Source of the DNA: Caballeronia sp. INDeC2 | Lineage (GTDB): Bacteria > Pseudomonadota > Gammaproteobacteria > Burkholderiales > Burkholderiaceae | Length of the DNA: 64,000 bases | Reading direction: 5' to 3' | NCBI RefSeq assembly: GCF_023631325.1 | Contig: NZ_JALQDG010000021.1 | Coordinates: 62,001 to 126,000, forward strand | In this document: positions 27,009 through 34,388 of the stretch, piece by piece | Layout: each line of letters starts with the position of its first letter | Numbering within the stretch: position 1 is the stretch's first letter | Position numbers and translations under genes: made by a program | Notes under the pieces: model-generated | Seen by the model: only the letters and a program-made list of their open reading frames with translations | Told to the model about the DNA's origin: nothing | The model's database searches: none

Positions 27009-28007
27009 ATGGGCCACGAAGAGTTCATGTCGCAGGAGGAGGTCGATGCCCTCCTCAAGGGCGTCACCGGCGAAATCGATCAGGAAGCTGACGAGAAAAA
27101 GCCCGCCGGCGTACGTCCCTACAACATCGCGACGCAGGAACGCATCGTCCGCGGCCGGATGCCCGGCCTCGAAATCATCAACGACCGCTTCGCGCGCCTC
27201 ATGCGCGTGGGCATCTTCAACTTCATGCGGCGCTCGGCGGAAATTTCCGTCGGCCCGGTGAAGGTGCAGAAGTACAGCGAATTCACGCGCAATCTGCCGA
27301 TCCCGACCAACCTCAACCTGGTCCACGTGAAGCCGCTGCGCGGCACGTCGCTGTTCGTGTTCGATCCGAACCTCGTGTTCTTCGTGGTCGACAACCTGTT
27401 CGGCGGCGACGGACGCTTTCACACGCGCGTCGAAGGGCGCGAATTTACGCAGACCGAGCAGCGCATCATCAGCAAGCTGCTGAATCTGGTGTTCGAGCAC
27501 TATGCGACCTCGTGGCGCAGCGTGAAGCCGCTGCAGTTCGAATACATGCGCTCGGAGATGCACACGCAGTTCGCCAACGTGGCGACGCCAAACGAGATCG
27601 TCATCGTGACGCAATTCACTATCGAATTCGGTTCGACGGGCGGCACGCTGCACATCTGCATGCCGTACTCGATGATCGAGCCGATCCGCGACGTGCTCTC
27701 CTCGCCGATTCAGGGCGAAGCGCTCGAAGTGGATCGCCGCTGGGTGCGCGTGCTGTCGCAGCAGGTGCAGTCGGCCGAAGTGGAGTTGACGGTGGATCTC
27801 GCCGAGATCCGCTCGTCGTTCGAACAGATTCTCAACATGCGCGCGGGCGACGTGCTGCCGATCGATATTCCTGAGCAGGTCGTCGCCAAAGTGGACGGCG
27901 TGCCGGTCATGGAATGCGGCTACGGAATTTTCAATGGTCAATACGCGCTGCGCGTGCAAAAGATGATCAGCGCGAGCGATACGATGAAGGAAGGTGGATA
28001 TGAGTGA
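27009..28007 (+). CDS. fliM: Flagellar motor switch protein FliM
   Basis: C-ring protein of 332 residues that receives the CheY-P signal. The N-terminal SQEEVDALLKG (about 7-17) is the CheY-binding peptide. The middle domain has RIVRGRMPGLEIINDRFARL, FNFMRRSAEISVG and GTSLFVFDPNLVFFVVDNLFGGDGR. The C-terminal SpoA-like domain has VELTVDLAEIRSSFEQILNM. It overlaps fliN by 8 bp. Confidence 0.97.
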   Translation: MGHEEFMSQEEVDALLKGVTGEIDQEADEKKPAGVRPYNIATQERIVRGRMPGLEIINDRFARLMRVGIFNFMRRSAEISVGPVKVQKYSEFTRNLPIPTNLNLVHVKPLRGTSLFVFDPNLVFFVVDNLFGGDGRFHTRVEGREFTQTEQRIISKLLNLVFEHYATSWRSVKPLQFEYMRSEMHTQFANVATPNEIVIVTQFTIEFGSTGGTLHICMPYSMIEPIRDVLSSPIQGEALEVDRRWVRVLSQQVQSAEVELTVDLAEIRSSFEQILNMRAGDVLPIDIPEQVVAKVDGVPVMECGYGIFNGQYALRVQKMISASDTMKEGGYE

Positions 28008-28431
28008 TCTGATGCAGAACGACGCGCCCGGCGCGCCGGAAAAAGACGACGAGCTCCTGTTGGACGACTGGGCGAGCGCGCTCGCCGAGCAGAACGGCAA
28101 CGATGCGCCGGTCGCGGCAAGCGCGGGCGTGTTTCAGCCGCTGTCGAAGGCGGCGGCGCCGTCGACGCGCAACGACATCGACATGATTCTCGACATTCCC
28201 GTGCAGATGACGGTGGAACTCGGGCGCACGAAGATCGCGATTCGCAATCTGCTGCAACTCGCGCAAGGCTCGGTCGTGGAACTCGACGGTCTCGCCGGTG
28301 AGCCGATGGACGTGCTCGTGAACGGCTGTCTCATCGCGCAGGGCGAAGTGGTCGTGGTGAACGACAAGTTCGGCATTCGCCTGACCGACATCATCACGCC
28401 GTCCGAACGTATCCGGAAGTTGAATCGATGA
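28000..28431 (+). CDS. fliN: Flagellar motor switch protein FliN
   Basis: C-ring protein of 143 residues. A short acidic N-terminal region is followed by the SpoA domain: MILDIPVQMTVELGRTKIAIRNLLQLAQGSVVELDGLAGEPMDVLVNG and FGIRLTDIITPSERIRKL at the end. ATG 28000 (MSDLMQNDAPG) has AAGGAAGGTGG just upstream and is preferred over a GTG at 27994. It overlaps fliM and is followed by fliO with a 4-bp overlap. Confidence 0.96.
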   Translation: MSDLMQNDAPGAPEKDDELLLDDWASALAEQNGNDAPVAASAGVFQPLSKAAAPSTRNDIDMILDIPVQMTVELGRTKIAIRNLLQLAQGSVVELDGLAGEPMDVLVNGCLIAQGEVVVVNDKFGIRLTDIITPSERIRKLNR

Positions 28432-28919
28432 AACGCTTTGCCGCCTTGTTGTCGGCGGCGCCGCTTCTCGCGCGCGCCGCCGACATGAATGCCGTGAACC
28501 ACGCCGCGCAGATCGCCTCGGGCGTGGGTGCGGGCACCGCCGTGCCGTCGCTCGGTTTCGGCGCGGTGTTGCAGACGCTCGTCGGGCTCGTCGTCGTGAT
28601 CGGCTTCGTGTTCGGCTGCGCGTGGCTCGCGCGCAAGTTCGGCTTTCAGGGCGGCAAGCGCGGCGGTCTCGTGAAGGTGGTGGGCGGCGCATCGCTCGGC
28701 AATAAAGAACGCGTCGCGGTCGTCGAAGTGGGCGATACGTGGCTCGTGCTCGGCGCAGGCCCCGGCAATGTGCGTCTTCTGCACACGATGCCAGCAGGAT
28801 CGGCCGATGTGGAAGGCGTCGGTATTGCGGCGCCGTCGTTGTCCGGAAGCTTCGGCGCGAGGTTCCGCGACGCCCTCGCTGGCGAAGCGAACAAGCGGCT
28901 CCAGAAGTTCGTCAAGTAA
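28428..28919 (+). CDS. fliO: Flagellar export apparatus protein FliO
   Basis: Small membrane protein of 163 residues that helps assemble the FliP-FliQ-FliR export gate. It has a short N-terminal signal-like segment and a membrane helix at about 45-65 (LVGLVVVIGFVFGCAWLARKF). A cytoplasmic domain follows with VKVVGGASLGNKERVAVVEVGDTWLVLGAGPGNVRLLHTM, the FliO/FliZ family core. It overlaps the fliN stop. A terminator-type hairpin lies between it and fliP. Confidence 0.93.
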   Translation: MKRFAALLSAAPLLARAADMNAVNHAAQIASGVGAGTAVPSLGFGAVLQTLVGLVVVIGFVFGCAWLARKFGFQGGKRGGLVKVVGGASLGNKERVAVVEVGDTWLVLGAGPGNVRLLHTMPAGSADVEGVGIAAPSLSGSFGARFRDALAGEANKRLQKFVK

Positions 28920-28938
28920 GTTCAGTCGTTTCACCGAT

Positions 28939-28982
28939 ACATCGGGCGTGGTCCGCAAGGACTGAACGCCCGATGTTCGTTT
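28939..28982 (+). terminator. Terminator-like hairpin after fliO
   Basis: ACATCGGGCG (28939-28948) pairs perfectly with CGCCCGATGT (28967-28976). Inside is GTCC-GCAA-GGAC, a tetraloop-capped inner stem. TCGTTT follows. This should end or attenuate the fliLMNO transcript and explains why fliP has its own control block 45 bp further on. Confidence 0.65.
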
Positions 28983-29023
28983 ACGGCGGACGCTTCGCAA
29001 TAGAACGAGTTGGCGCGGGTTTT

Positions 29024-29084
29024 CCCCTCTGTTCGCGCCATCGTGCGGCATCCGCGTAGCCGACAATTCAGCCTATCGAAAGAG
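29024..29084 (+). promoter_or_regulatory. Class II flagellar control region of fliP
   Basis: CCCCTCTGTTCG at 29024-29035 and TAGCCGACAATTCA...CCTATCGAAAGAG at 29057-29084 repeat the fliL upstream blocks with identical 33-bp spacing. The DNA between the blocks differs, which argues for selection on the blocks and against simple recent duplication of the whole segment. Confidence 0.6.
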
Positions 29085-29104
29085 TTCGTCGGCAGGAGCA
29101 CGTA

Positions 29105-29875
29105 ATGCAGGTCAGTCGTAACATCGCGCGTGGTTTGAAGATCGCGCTGCCGGTCATCGCCGGGTTGATGCCGTATCTCGCGTTCGCGCAGAGCACCGCG
29201 GGCCTGCCGGCCTTCAACACGAGCCCCGGGCCGAACGGCGGCACGACGTACTCGCTCAGCGTGCAGACGATGCTGCTGCTGACGATGCTCTCGTTCCTCC
29301 CCGCGATGGTCCTGATGATGACGAGCTTCACGCGCATCATCATCGTGCTGTCGCTGTTGCGCCAGGCGCTCGGCACGACGAGCACGCCGCCGAATCAGGT
29401 GCTCGTCGGCCTCGCGCTTTTTCTCTCGTTTTTCGTGATGTCGCCCGTGCTCGATCGCGCCTACACCGACGCGTACAAGCCTTTCTCCGACGGCCAGATT
29501 GCGATGGATCAGGCGATGACACGCGGCGTCGCGCCGTTCAAGCAGTTCATGCTGAAGCAGACGCGCGAATCGGATCTCGCGCTCTTCGCGCGCATTTCGA
29601 AGGCCGCGCCGATGAACGGTCCGGAAGACGTGCCGCTCTCGCTGCTCGTGCCATCGTTCATCACGAGCGAGTTGAAGACGGGCTTTCAGATCGGCTTCAC
29701 GATCTTCATTCCGTTTCTCATCATCGACATGGTGGTGGCGAGCGTGCTGATGTCGATGGGCATGATGATGGTTTCGCCGACAACGATCGCGCTGCCGTTC
29801 AAGCTGATGCTGTTCGTGCTGGTCGATGGCTGGCAGTTGCTGATCGGCTCGCTGGCGCAAAGTTTCGTATCCTGA
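29105..29875 (+). CDS. fliP: Flagellar export gate protein FliP
   Basis: Inner-membrane gate protein of 256 residues that forms a ring of five with FliQ and FliR. A cleavable signal peptide covers about 1-30 ([16 protein letters not shown]). The core has [52 protein letters not shown] and [29 protein letters not shown], all FliP hallmarks. It starts a short fliPQR unit with gaps of 10 bp. Confidence 0.97.
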   Translation: MQVSRNIARGLKIALPVIAGLMPYLAFAQSTAGLPAFNTSPGPNGGTTYSLSVQTMLLLTMLSFLPAMVLMMTSFTRIIIVLSLLRQALGTTSTPPNQVLVGLALFLSFFVMSPVLDRAYTDAYKPFSDGQIAMDQAMTRGVAPFKQFMLKQTRESDLALFARISKAAPMNGPEDVPLSLLVPSFITSELKTGFQIGFTIFIPFLIIDMVVASVLMSMGMMMVSPTTIALPFKLMLFVLVDGWQLLIGSLAQSFVS

Positions 29876-29885
29876 GGAGACGCGC

Positions 29886-30155
29886 ATGACACCCGAATCC
29901 GTCATGACGATGGCGCATCAGGCGATGTACGTCGCCTTGTTGCTCGCCGCGCCGTTGTTGCTGGTTGCGCTCGTCGTCGGTCTGGTCGTGAGCCTGTTCC
30001 AGGCGGCGACGCAGATCAACGAGTCGACGCTGTCGTTCATCCCGAAGCTGATCGCGGTGGCGGTGACGCTCGTGATCGCCGGTCCGTGGATGCTGTCGAC
30101 GCTGCTCGATTACATGCGCCACGTTTTCACGATCACGCCTGCGATCACGGGCTGA
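29886..30155 (+). CDS. fliQ: Flagellar export gate protein FliQ
   Basis: Two-helix gate protein of 89 residues: MTPESVMTMAHQAMYVALLLAAPLLLVALVVGLVVSLFQAATQINESTLSFIPKLIAV. The pattern FQAATQINE...TLSFIPK is invariant in FliQ/SctS. It lies 10 bp after fliP and 10 bp before fliR; GAGGAGAC precedes the ATG. Confidence 0.97.
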   Translation: MTPESVMTMAHQAMYVALLLAAPLLLVALVVGLVVSLFQAATQINESTLSFIPKLIAVAVTLVIAGPWMLSTLLDYMRHVFTITPAITG

Positions 30156-30165
30156 CTTTCGCTCG

Positions 30166-30960
30166 ATGTTCTCCGTCACTTACGCGCAACTCAACGGCTG
30201 GCTCACGGCGTTTCTGTGGCCGTTCGTGCGCATTCTCGCGCTGATCGCGACCGCGCCCGTGCTGAGCCACATGGCGATTCCGATGCGCGTGAAGATCGCG
30301 CTCGCCGCGTTCATTTCGCTGATCGTCGCGCCGACGCTCCCCGCGATGCCGCAGGCGACGGTGTTTTCCGCGGCGGGCGTGTGGATCATCGTCAACCAGT
30401 TTCTGATCGGCGCGGCCATCGGCATGGTGATGCAGATCGCGTTCGCCGCCGTCGATGCGGCCGGCGAGTTCATCGGCCAGCAGATGGGCCTTGGCTTCGC
30501 GATGCTTTACGATCCGCGCGCGGGTGGTAATGCGGTGGTTGTTTCGCGTTATCTGAATACGTTGGCGATGCTCGCGTTTCTCGTCTTCGACGGGCATCTG
30601 CAGTTGGTGAGCGCGCTTATCGCTACGTTTCAGAGCGTGCCGATCGAGGCGAATGTCGTCGCGGCGGCGTCGCATGCGCAAGGCTGGCGTGTGCTGGTGG
30701 GTTATGGCGGCAGCGTTTTTTCGACGGGGTTGCTGCTCGCGTTGCCGATCGTGGCGGCGTTGTTGATCGCGAATCTCGCGCTTGGGATTCTTAATCGCGC
30801 TGCGCCGCAGATCGGGATTTTTCAGGTGGGGTTTCCTGTGACGATGCTCGTCGGGCTTCTTTTGCTCCAGCTTATGGTGCCCAATCTCATGCCGTTTTTT
30901 CAGCGGATTTTCGATGGGGGGATTTTGGAGGCGGGAAGAGTGGCTCGAGGGATGTTCTGA
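30166..30960 (+). CDS. fliR: Flagellar export gate protein FliR
   Basis: Inner-membrane gate protein of 264 residues with about six helices. Key segments are FVRILALIATAPVLSHMAIPMRVKIALAA, AAIGMVMQIAFAAVDAAGEFIGQQMGLGFAMLYDP, and near the end LGILNRAAPQIGIFQVGFPVTMLVGLLLLQLM, all standard for FliR/SctT. Last gene of the fliPQR unit. A half copy of the palindromic repeat lies downstream. Confidence 0.96.
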   Translation: MFSVTYAQLNGWLTAFLWPFVRILALIATAPVLSHMAIPMRVKIALAAFISLIVAPTLPAMPQATVFSAAGVWIIVNQFLIGAAIGMVMQIAFAAVDAAGEFIGQQMGLGFAMLYDPRAGGNAVVVSRYLNTLAMLAFLVFDGHLQLVSALIATFQSVPIEANVVAAASHAQGWRVLVGYGGSVFSTGLLLALPIVAALLIANLALGILNRAAPQIGIFQVGFPVTMLVGLLLLQLMVPNLMPFFQRIFDGGILEAGRVARGMF

Positions 30961-31076
30961 TGTCCGCGGCCTGTCAGCGATACTCGTCGATTTCGATCGT
31001 GCGGCGCGTGGAAGGCGCAGAAGTGCAAATAGATAACGAAGGTGCGGTTCCAGGACGCATGGAAAGCTGATGTTCG

Positions 31077-31116
31077 TTTTGCTAATAAACCAACGCGACA
31101 CGGCGATCCGGCAAAA
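31077..31116. repeat. Half copy of the palindromic repeat
   Basis: TTGCTAATAAACCAACGCGA followed by CACGGCGATCCGGCAAAA matches the outer end of the right arms at 26320-26357 and 37447-37478. The GC-rich palindromic core is missing. It lies between the convergent fliR and the glycosyltransferase-like gene. The remaining 170-bp gap has no other recognisable signal. Confidence 0.65.
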
Positions 31117-31129
31117 AACGGCAAGCAGT

Positions 31130-32827
31130 CTACCGGCCATCCGCGCGACGCTTTGCGGCCCATTCAACCAGGCCCGCGCCGATACATGCCACAACCTCGC
31201 TCCAGTCAGCATGAGACGGCCGCCTCAACAGCCGCATGGTCGGATACCAAGGACTGTCCTCCCGATAGTAATGCCATCGCCAATCGCCATCCGCCGGCAG
31301 CATCAACCAAACGGGCTTGCCCAACGCGCCCGCAACATGCGCCACCGACGTATCGACAGTAACGACAACATCGAGCGCAGCGATCGCACTGGCGGTATCG
31401 GCCATGCTAGTCAAGAGCACGCCGACATCGTGAAAATTACCCAACCGCGCCGCATACCCCGCCGCTTCCCGCGCCCCCTCGCCCTTCTGAAGACTAAAGA
31501 ACTCGACGCCATCGATCGCGAACAGATCATCGAGCACGGACAGTGACGGCAGCGAGCGCGCCGCGTCGTTCTCGTGGCTCGGTTCGCCCTTGAAAACCAC
31601 ACCGACCTTCACCGCGCTCTCGTGGACTTGCGGCATGCCGGGCACCCCGACGCACGGCGCGCGCAAATAAGGCACCGATTGCGGCAACGCCTCCAGATCG
31701 AGTGGCAGAAACACGGGGATCGCGTGCGGATAGATCCAGTAATCGAACGCCGGAAGCACATCGGCCGCCTTTACATCGATGACCACATCCGCTTCCCCCG
31801 ATACCTCGAACAGCGAGACGAGCGGCGTCTGACAAACCACGCCGACGCTTGCCGCGCCCGCGCGCTCGCGAAGAATGCGCGCAAAGCGGAAGAAGAAGAC
31901 TTCATCGCCGAGCCCGAACTCGCTCCAGATGACGATGCGCTTGCCCGCGAGCGGTTCGCCGTTCCACTTCGCGATGCCCGTCGGCGGCTGCGCTTTCGTG
32001 CGTCGCTCCCAGCCGAACTGTTCGGCAAGACGTTCGCGCAGCGCGAATCCCTCGTTGAGCCGCCCGCGCGCGATCGTGTGAAGCGCGAGACGAAGGTGTA
32101 TCAGGTGGTCGTTCGGCATCCGTTCAACGCAACGCGCGAGCAGCGCATCGACACGCTCGGGCTCGCGCCACCGCAAAAGTTCGGCCTTCGCATAAAGAAT
32201 CACTTCGACGCGGTACGGATAAGCGGCGATGGCTTCCTCGCACGCGGCGATGCACGCCTGTGCGTTTTCCGCTGCGATCATCGCCATCGCGTAATCGCGT
32301 GGACTGGCGATGTCGCGCTTACGCATGACGAGTTCGATCGCGCTTTCGGGCGCCGCGTCGGCGATATCGTCGCGAACGAGGACGAGCCGCTCGCATTGCG
32401 CGACATGCGAGACCGACTGCGCGAGGTCGAGGATATCGATCGACTGCGCCGATGCTTTCGCCGGCTTGCCGATGGTGAAGCGCCACTTGAGCGCGGAGTC
32501 ATTTGGGGGCACCGTCACGAGCAAATGGCCGCCGGGCTTGAGCAAATCGAGCCATCGCGACAAGGACTGCGCCGGATTGTCCTGCGCGGCAAGACACACG
32601 CTCGCGTGAACGAAGTCGAACGACGCGTCGCTCTGACCTGCCATGTGTGACTCGCCTCCGAGCGACGTATTCCACCAGAGCAAGTTCGTCATCCCGGGAA
32701 ACAGATGGTGTCGTTCCCTAAGCGGACATCGGTCCGGTCCGATGTCGATGCCAACTCCAGTCAGATAGCGCCGCACGAACACCCACTCGCCTGCGCGGCG
32801 CTCGATCGTCCTGTTCACCTCTTCCAT
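31130..32827 (-). CDS. Methyltransferase-like / TPR / glycosyltransferase-like protein, candidate flagellin modifier
   Basis: The 565-residue cytoplasmic protein has three regions. Residues about 20-170 look like a SAM-methyltransferase (GVGIDIGPD, then FDFVHASVCLAAQDNPAQ and LLKPGGHLLVTVP). Residues about 190-290 are helical and TPR-like. Residues about 295-555 match the heptosyltransferase-like domain common in TPR-glycosyltransferases (IWSEFGLGDEVFFFRFARIL, TVDTSVAHVAGALGKPVWLMLP, DWRWHYYREDSPWYPTMRLLR). Such proteins often lie in flagellar clusters and glycosylate flagellin or its sugar. It is transcribed alone, with no clear promoter. The specific substrate is unknown. Confidence 0.7.
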   Translation of the reverse strand: MEEVNRTIERRAGEWVFVRRYLTGVGIDIGPDRCPLRERHHLFPGMTNLLWWNTSLGGESHMAGQSDASFDFVHASVCLAAQDNPAQSLSRWLDLLKPGGHLLVTVPPNDSALKWRFTIGKPAKASAQSIDILDLAQSVSHVAQCERLVLVRDDIADAAPESAIELVMRKRDIASPRDYAMAMIAAENAQACIAACEEAIAAYPYRVEVILYAKAELLRWREPERVDALLARCVERMPNDHLIHLRLALHTIARGRLNEGFALRERLAEQFGWERRTKAQPPTGIAKWNGEPLAGKRIVIWSEFGLGDEVFFFRFARILRERAGAASVGVVCQTPLVSLFEVSGEADVVIDVKAADVLPAFDYWIYPHAIPVFLPLDLEALPQSVPYLRAPCVGVPGMPQVHESAVKVGVVFKGEPSHENDAARSLPSLSVLDDLFAIDGVEFFSLQKGEGAREAAGYAARLGNFHDVGVLLTSMADTASAIAALDVVVTVDTSVAHVAGALGKPVWLMLPADGDWRWHYYREDSPWYPTMRLLRRPSHADWSEVVACIGAGLVEWAAKRRADGR

Positions 32828-33141
32828 CGTTAACGCTCTCTTGTGAACGGCTTGGGAATGCTGAACACATCGGCGCTTTCATTATGGGCAGAATCGCGCC
32901 GTCACGCGCGATGCCCGCGGCAGGTTGCACGCTTCGTGAAATCGCGCGCGGACGTTGCCGGAAGCGGAACGCTGTCAGCGGCCGCAATGTACATTGCACG
33001 GCCCGGGCGTTTGTGAAATTTCGACTGAGAGGAGCGTTTGGCGAGCGCGAAGAGGCGGTCGCGCGCGGCGAAAAAAAAGCATCGTCCGACGCCTCGAACG
33101 ATGCTTCTCCGATGCGAACCGGGCAATCGGCCCGGCTGCGA
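32828..33141. other. Gap between flgL and the glycosyltransferase-like gene
   Basis: This 314-bp gap contains the flgL terminator near its right end (33068-33108). I see no conserved block, sigma-28 promoter or small gene in the remainder. It should hold the promoter of the gene at 31130-32827, but I could not identify it. Confidence 0.5.
33068..33108 (-). terminator. Factor-independent terminator of flgKL
   Basis: On the minus strand AAGCATCGT and ACGATGCTT (33098-33106 and 33077-33085) form a perfect 9-bp stem, followed by eight T. It lies about 35 bp after the flgL stop. It is the strongest terminator in the window. Confidence 0.88.
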
Positions 33142-34377
33142 TCAACTCCCGATGTAATCGAACAACGACATCTTCTGGATCTGCGAAAACGCCATTTGCG
33201 CGGCCTGCAACGAGTTCTGCGTCAACTCGTACTGGCTGATCGCCGATACCAGATCGATGCTCGTCAAATTCGCGATATCGCTCGCCGTCTGCGTCTGGCT
33301 CGTCTGCATCGCGGTCTGCGTCGACTGTACTTGCTGCTCCCGTCCACCCACCACCGTCTGCGCCGACAGCACGTTGTTGAACGTGTTGTCGACCTTCGTG
33401 CCCGCCGTCGTCAGCGCATTCGTCAACGCTGCCTGCGCGCTCGGCGATCCCGTCTGCTGCTTGAGCGCGCTCACGATCGTGTCGAGCGTAGCGAAGATGT
33501 CGTTGTTGTCGGTCGCCGCCGGCTGCACGGTGAACGAATCCTTGTCGGCGGGCGTGCCGTCGATCGTCACCTTCTGGCCGGCGAGCGTGATGTCGGTCTT
33601 GCCCGTATAGGCGACGTTCGTCGGAAGCGTGTTGTCCGCCGGGTCCGACGTGATCGAATAGGTAGTCGTTCCGTCCGTCTGCGAAACCGCGAACGAGATT
33701 GTGTACTTGCTCGCATTGCCCGGGTTGCTCGTGTCGCTCACGCTCACCGCGCTGATCGTTCCCGTACCCGCATTCGTATCGGCCGCGCGCGACACCGGAT
33801 CGCTTTCCATCGGCGATACGCTCTGGAAGATCGACTGGCCCGTATCGCCCACCGGAATCGAACGTCCCTCGCTGATCTGCACGGTGCGCTGACCTTGGTC
33901 GCCCGAATAGCTCGCGCCGGTGCCGGACGCATTGTTGGAGAACGGCGCGGTGCCGCCCTTGAGTCCCGAGAAGATGTAGTTGCCGTCGCTGTCCGTGGTG
34001 TTCGCGAGACCGAAGAGCTGATCGCGCAAACCCTGGATCGTGTTTGCGACCGCCGCGCGGTCCGAATCGGTGAGTGAACCGTCGCCCGCATGCACGATCT
34101 GCGTCTGGATGCTCTGAAGCACGCTGCTCACGTTGCCCAGCGTCGAATCTTCCTGCTGCAGCGACGACAGCGCCGTCGTCTGGTTCGTACTGTATTGCGC
34201 GAGCGCGCCGCTCTTCAACGTGAGCTGCACCGCCTGCGCCGCACCGAGCGGGTCGTCGGACGCGGTGAGAATACGCTTGCCCGATGAGATCTGCTGATAC
34301 ATCGACGCGAGCGTGCTCTGCTGGTCGCTCATCGAAGCGACGTTCATGTTGAAGTACTGGGAACTGGAAATACGCAT
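33142..34377 (-). CDS. flgL: Flagellar hook-associated protein 3 FlgL
   Basis: Junction protein of 411 residues at the hook-filament boundary. The flagellin-like N-terminus is MRISSSQYFNMNVASMSDQQ...YQQISSGKRILTASDDPLGAAQAVQL. The C-terminus is flagellin-like too (DLVSAISQYELTQNSLQAAQMAFSQIQKMSLFDYIGS). The middle is Thr/Asp/Ser-rich and variable. It is 11 bp after flgK and shares its transcript. It is exported late, after the hook is complete. Confidence 0.96.
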   Translation of the reverse strand: MRISSSQYFNMNVASMSDQQSTLASMYQQISSGKRILTASDDPLGAAQAVQLTLKSGALAQYSTNQTTALSSLQQEDSTLGNVSSVLQSIQTQIVHAGDGSLTDSDRAAVANTIQGLRDQLFGLANTTDSDGNYIFSGLKGGTAPFSNNASGTGASYSGDQGQRTVQISEGRSIPVGDTGQSIFQSVSPMESDPVSRAADTNAGTGTISAVSVSDTSNPGNASKYTISFAVSQTDGTTTYSITSDPADNTLPTNVAYTGKTDITLAGQKVTIDGTPADKDSFTVQPAATDNNDIFATLDTIVSALKQQTGSPSAQAALTNALTTAGTKVDNTFNNVLSAQTVVGGREQQVQSTQTAMQTSQTQTASDIANLTSIDLVSAISQYELTQNSLQAAQMAFSQIQKMSLFDYIGS

Positions 34378-34388
34378 CGCGTTTAACC

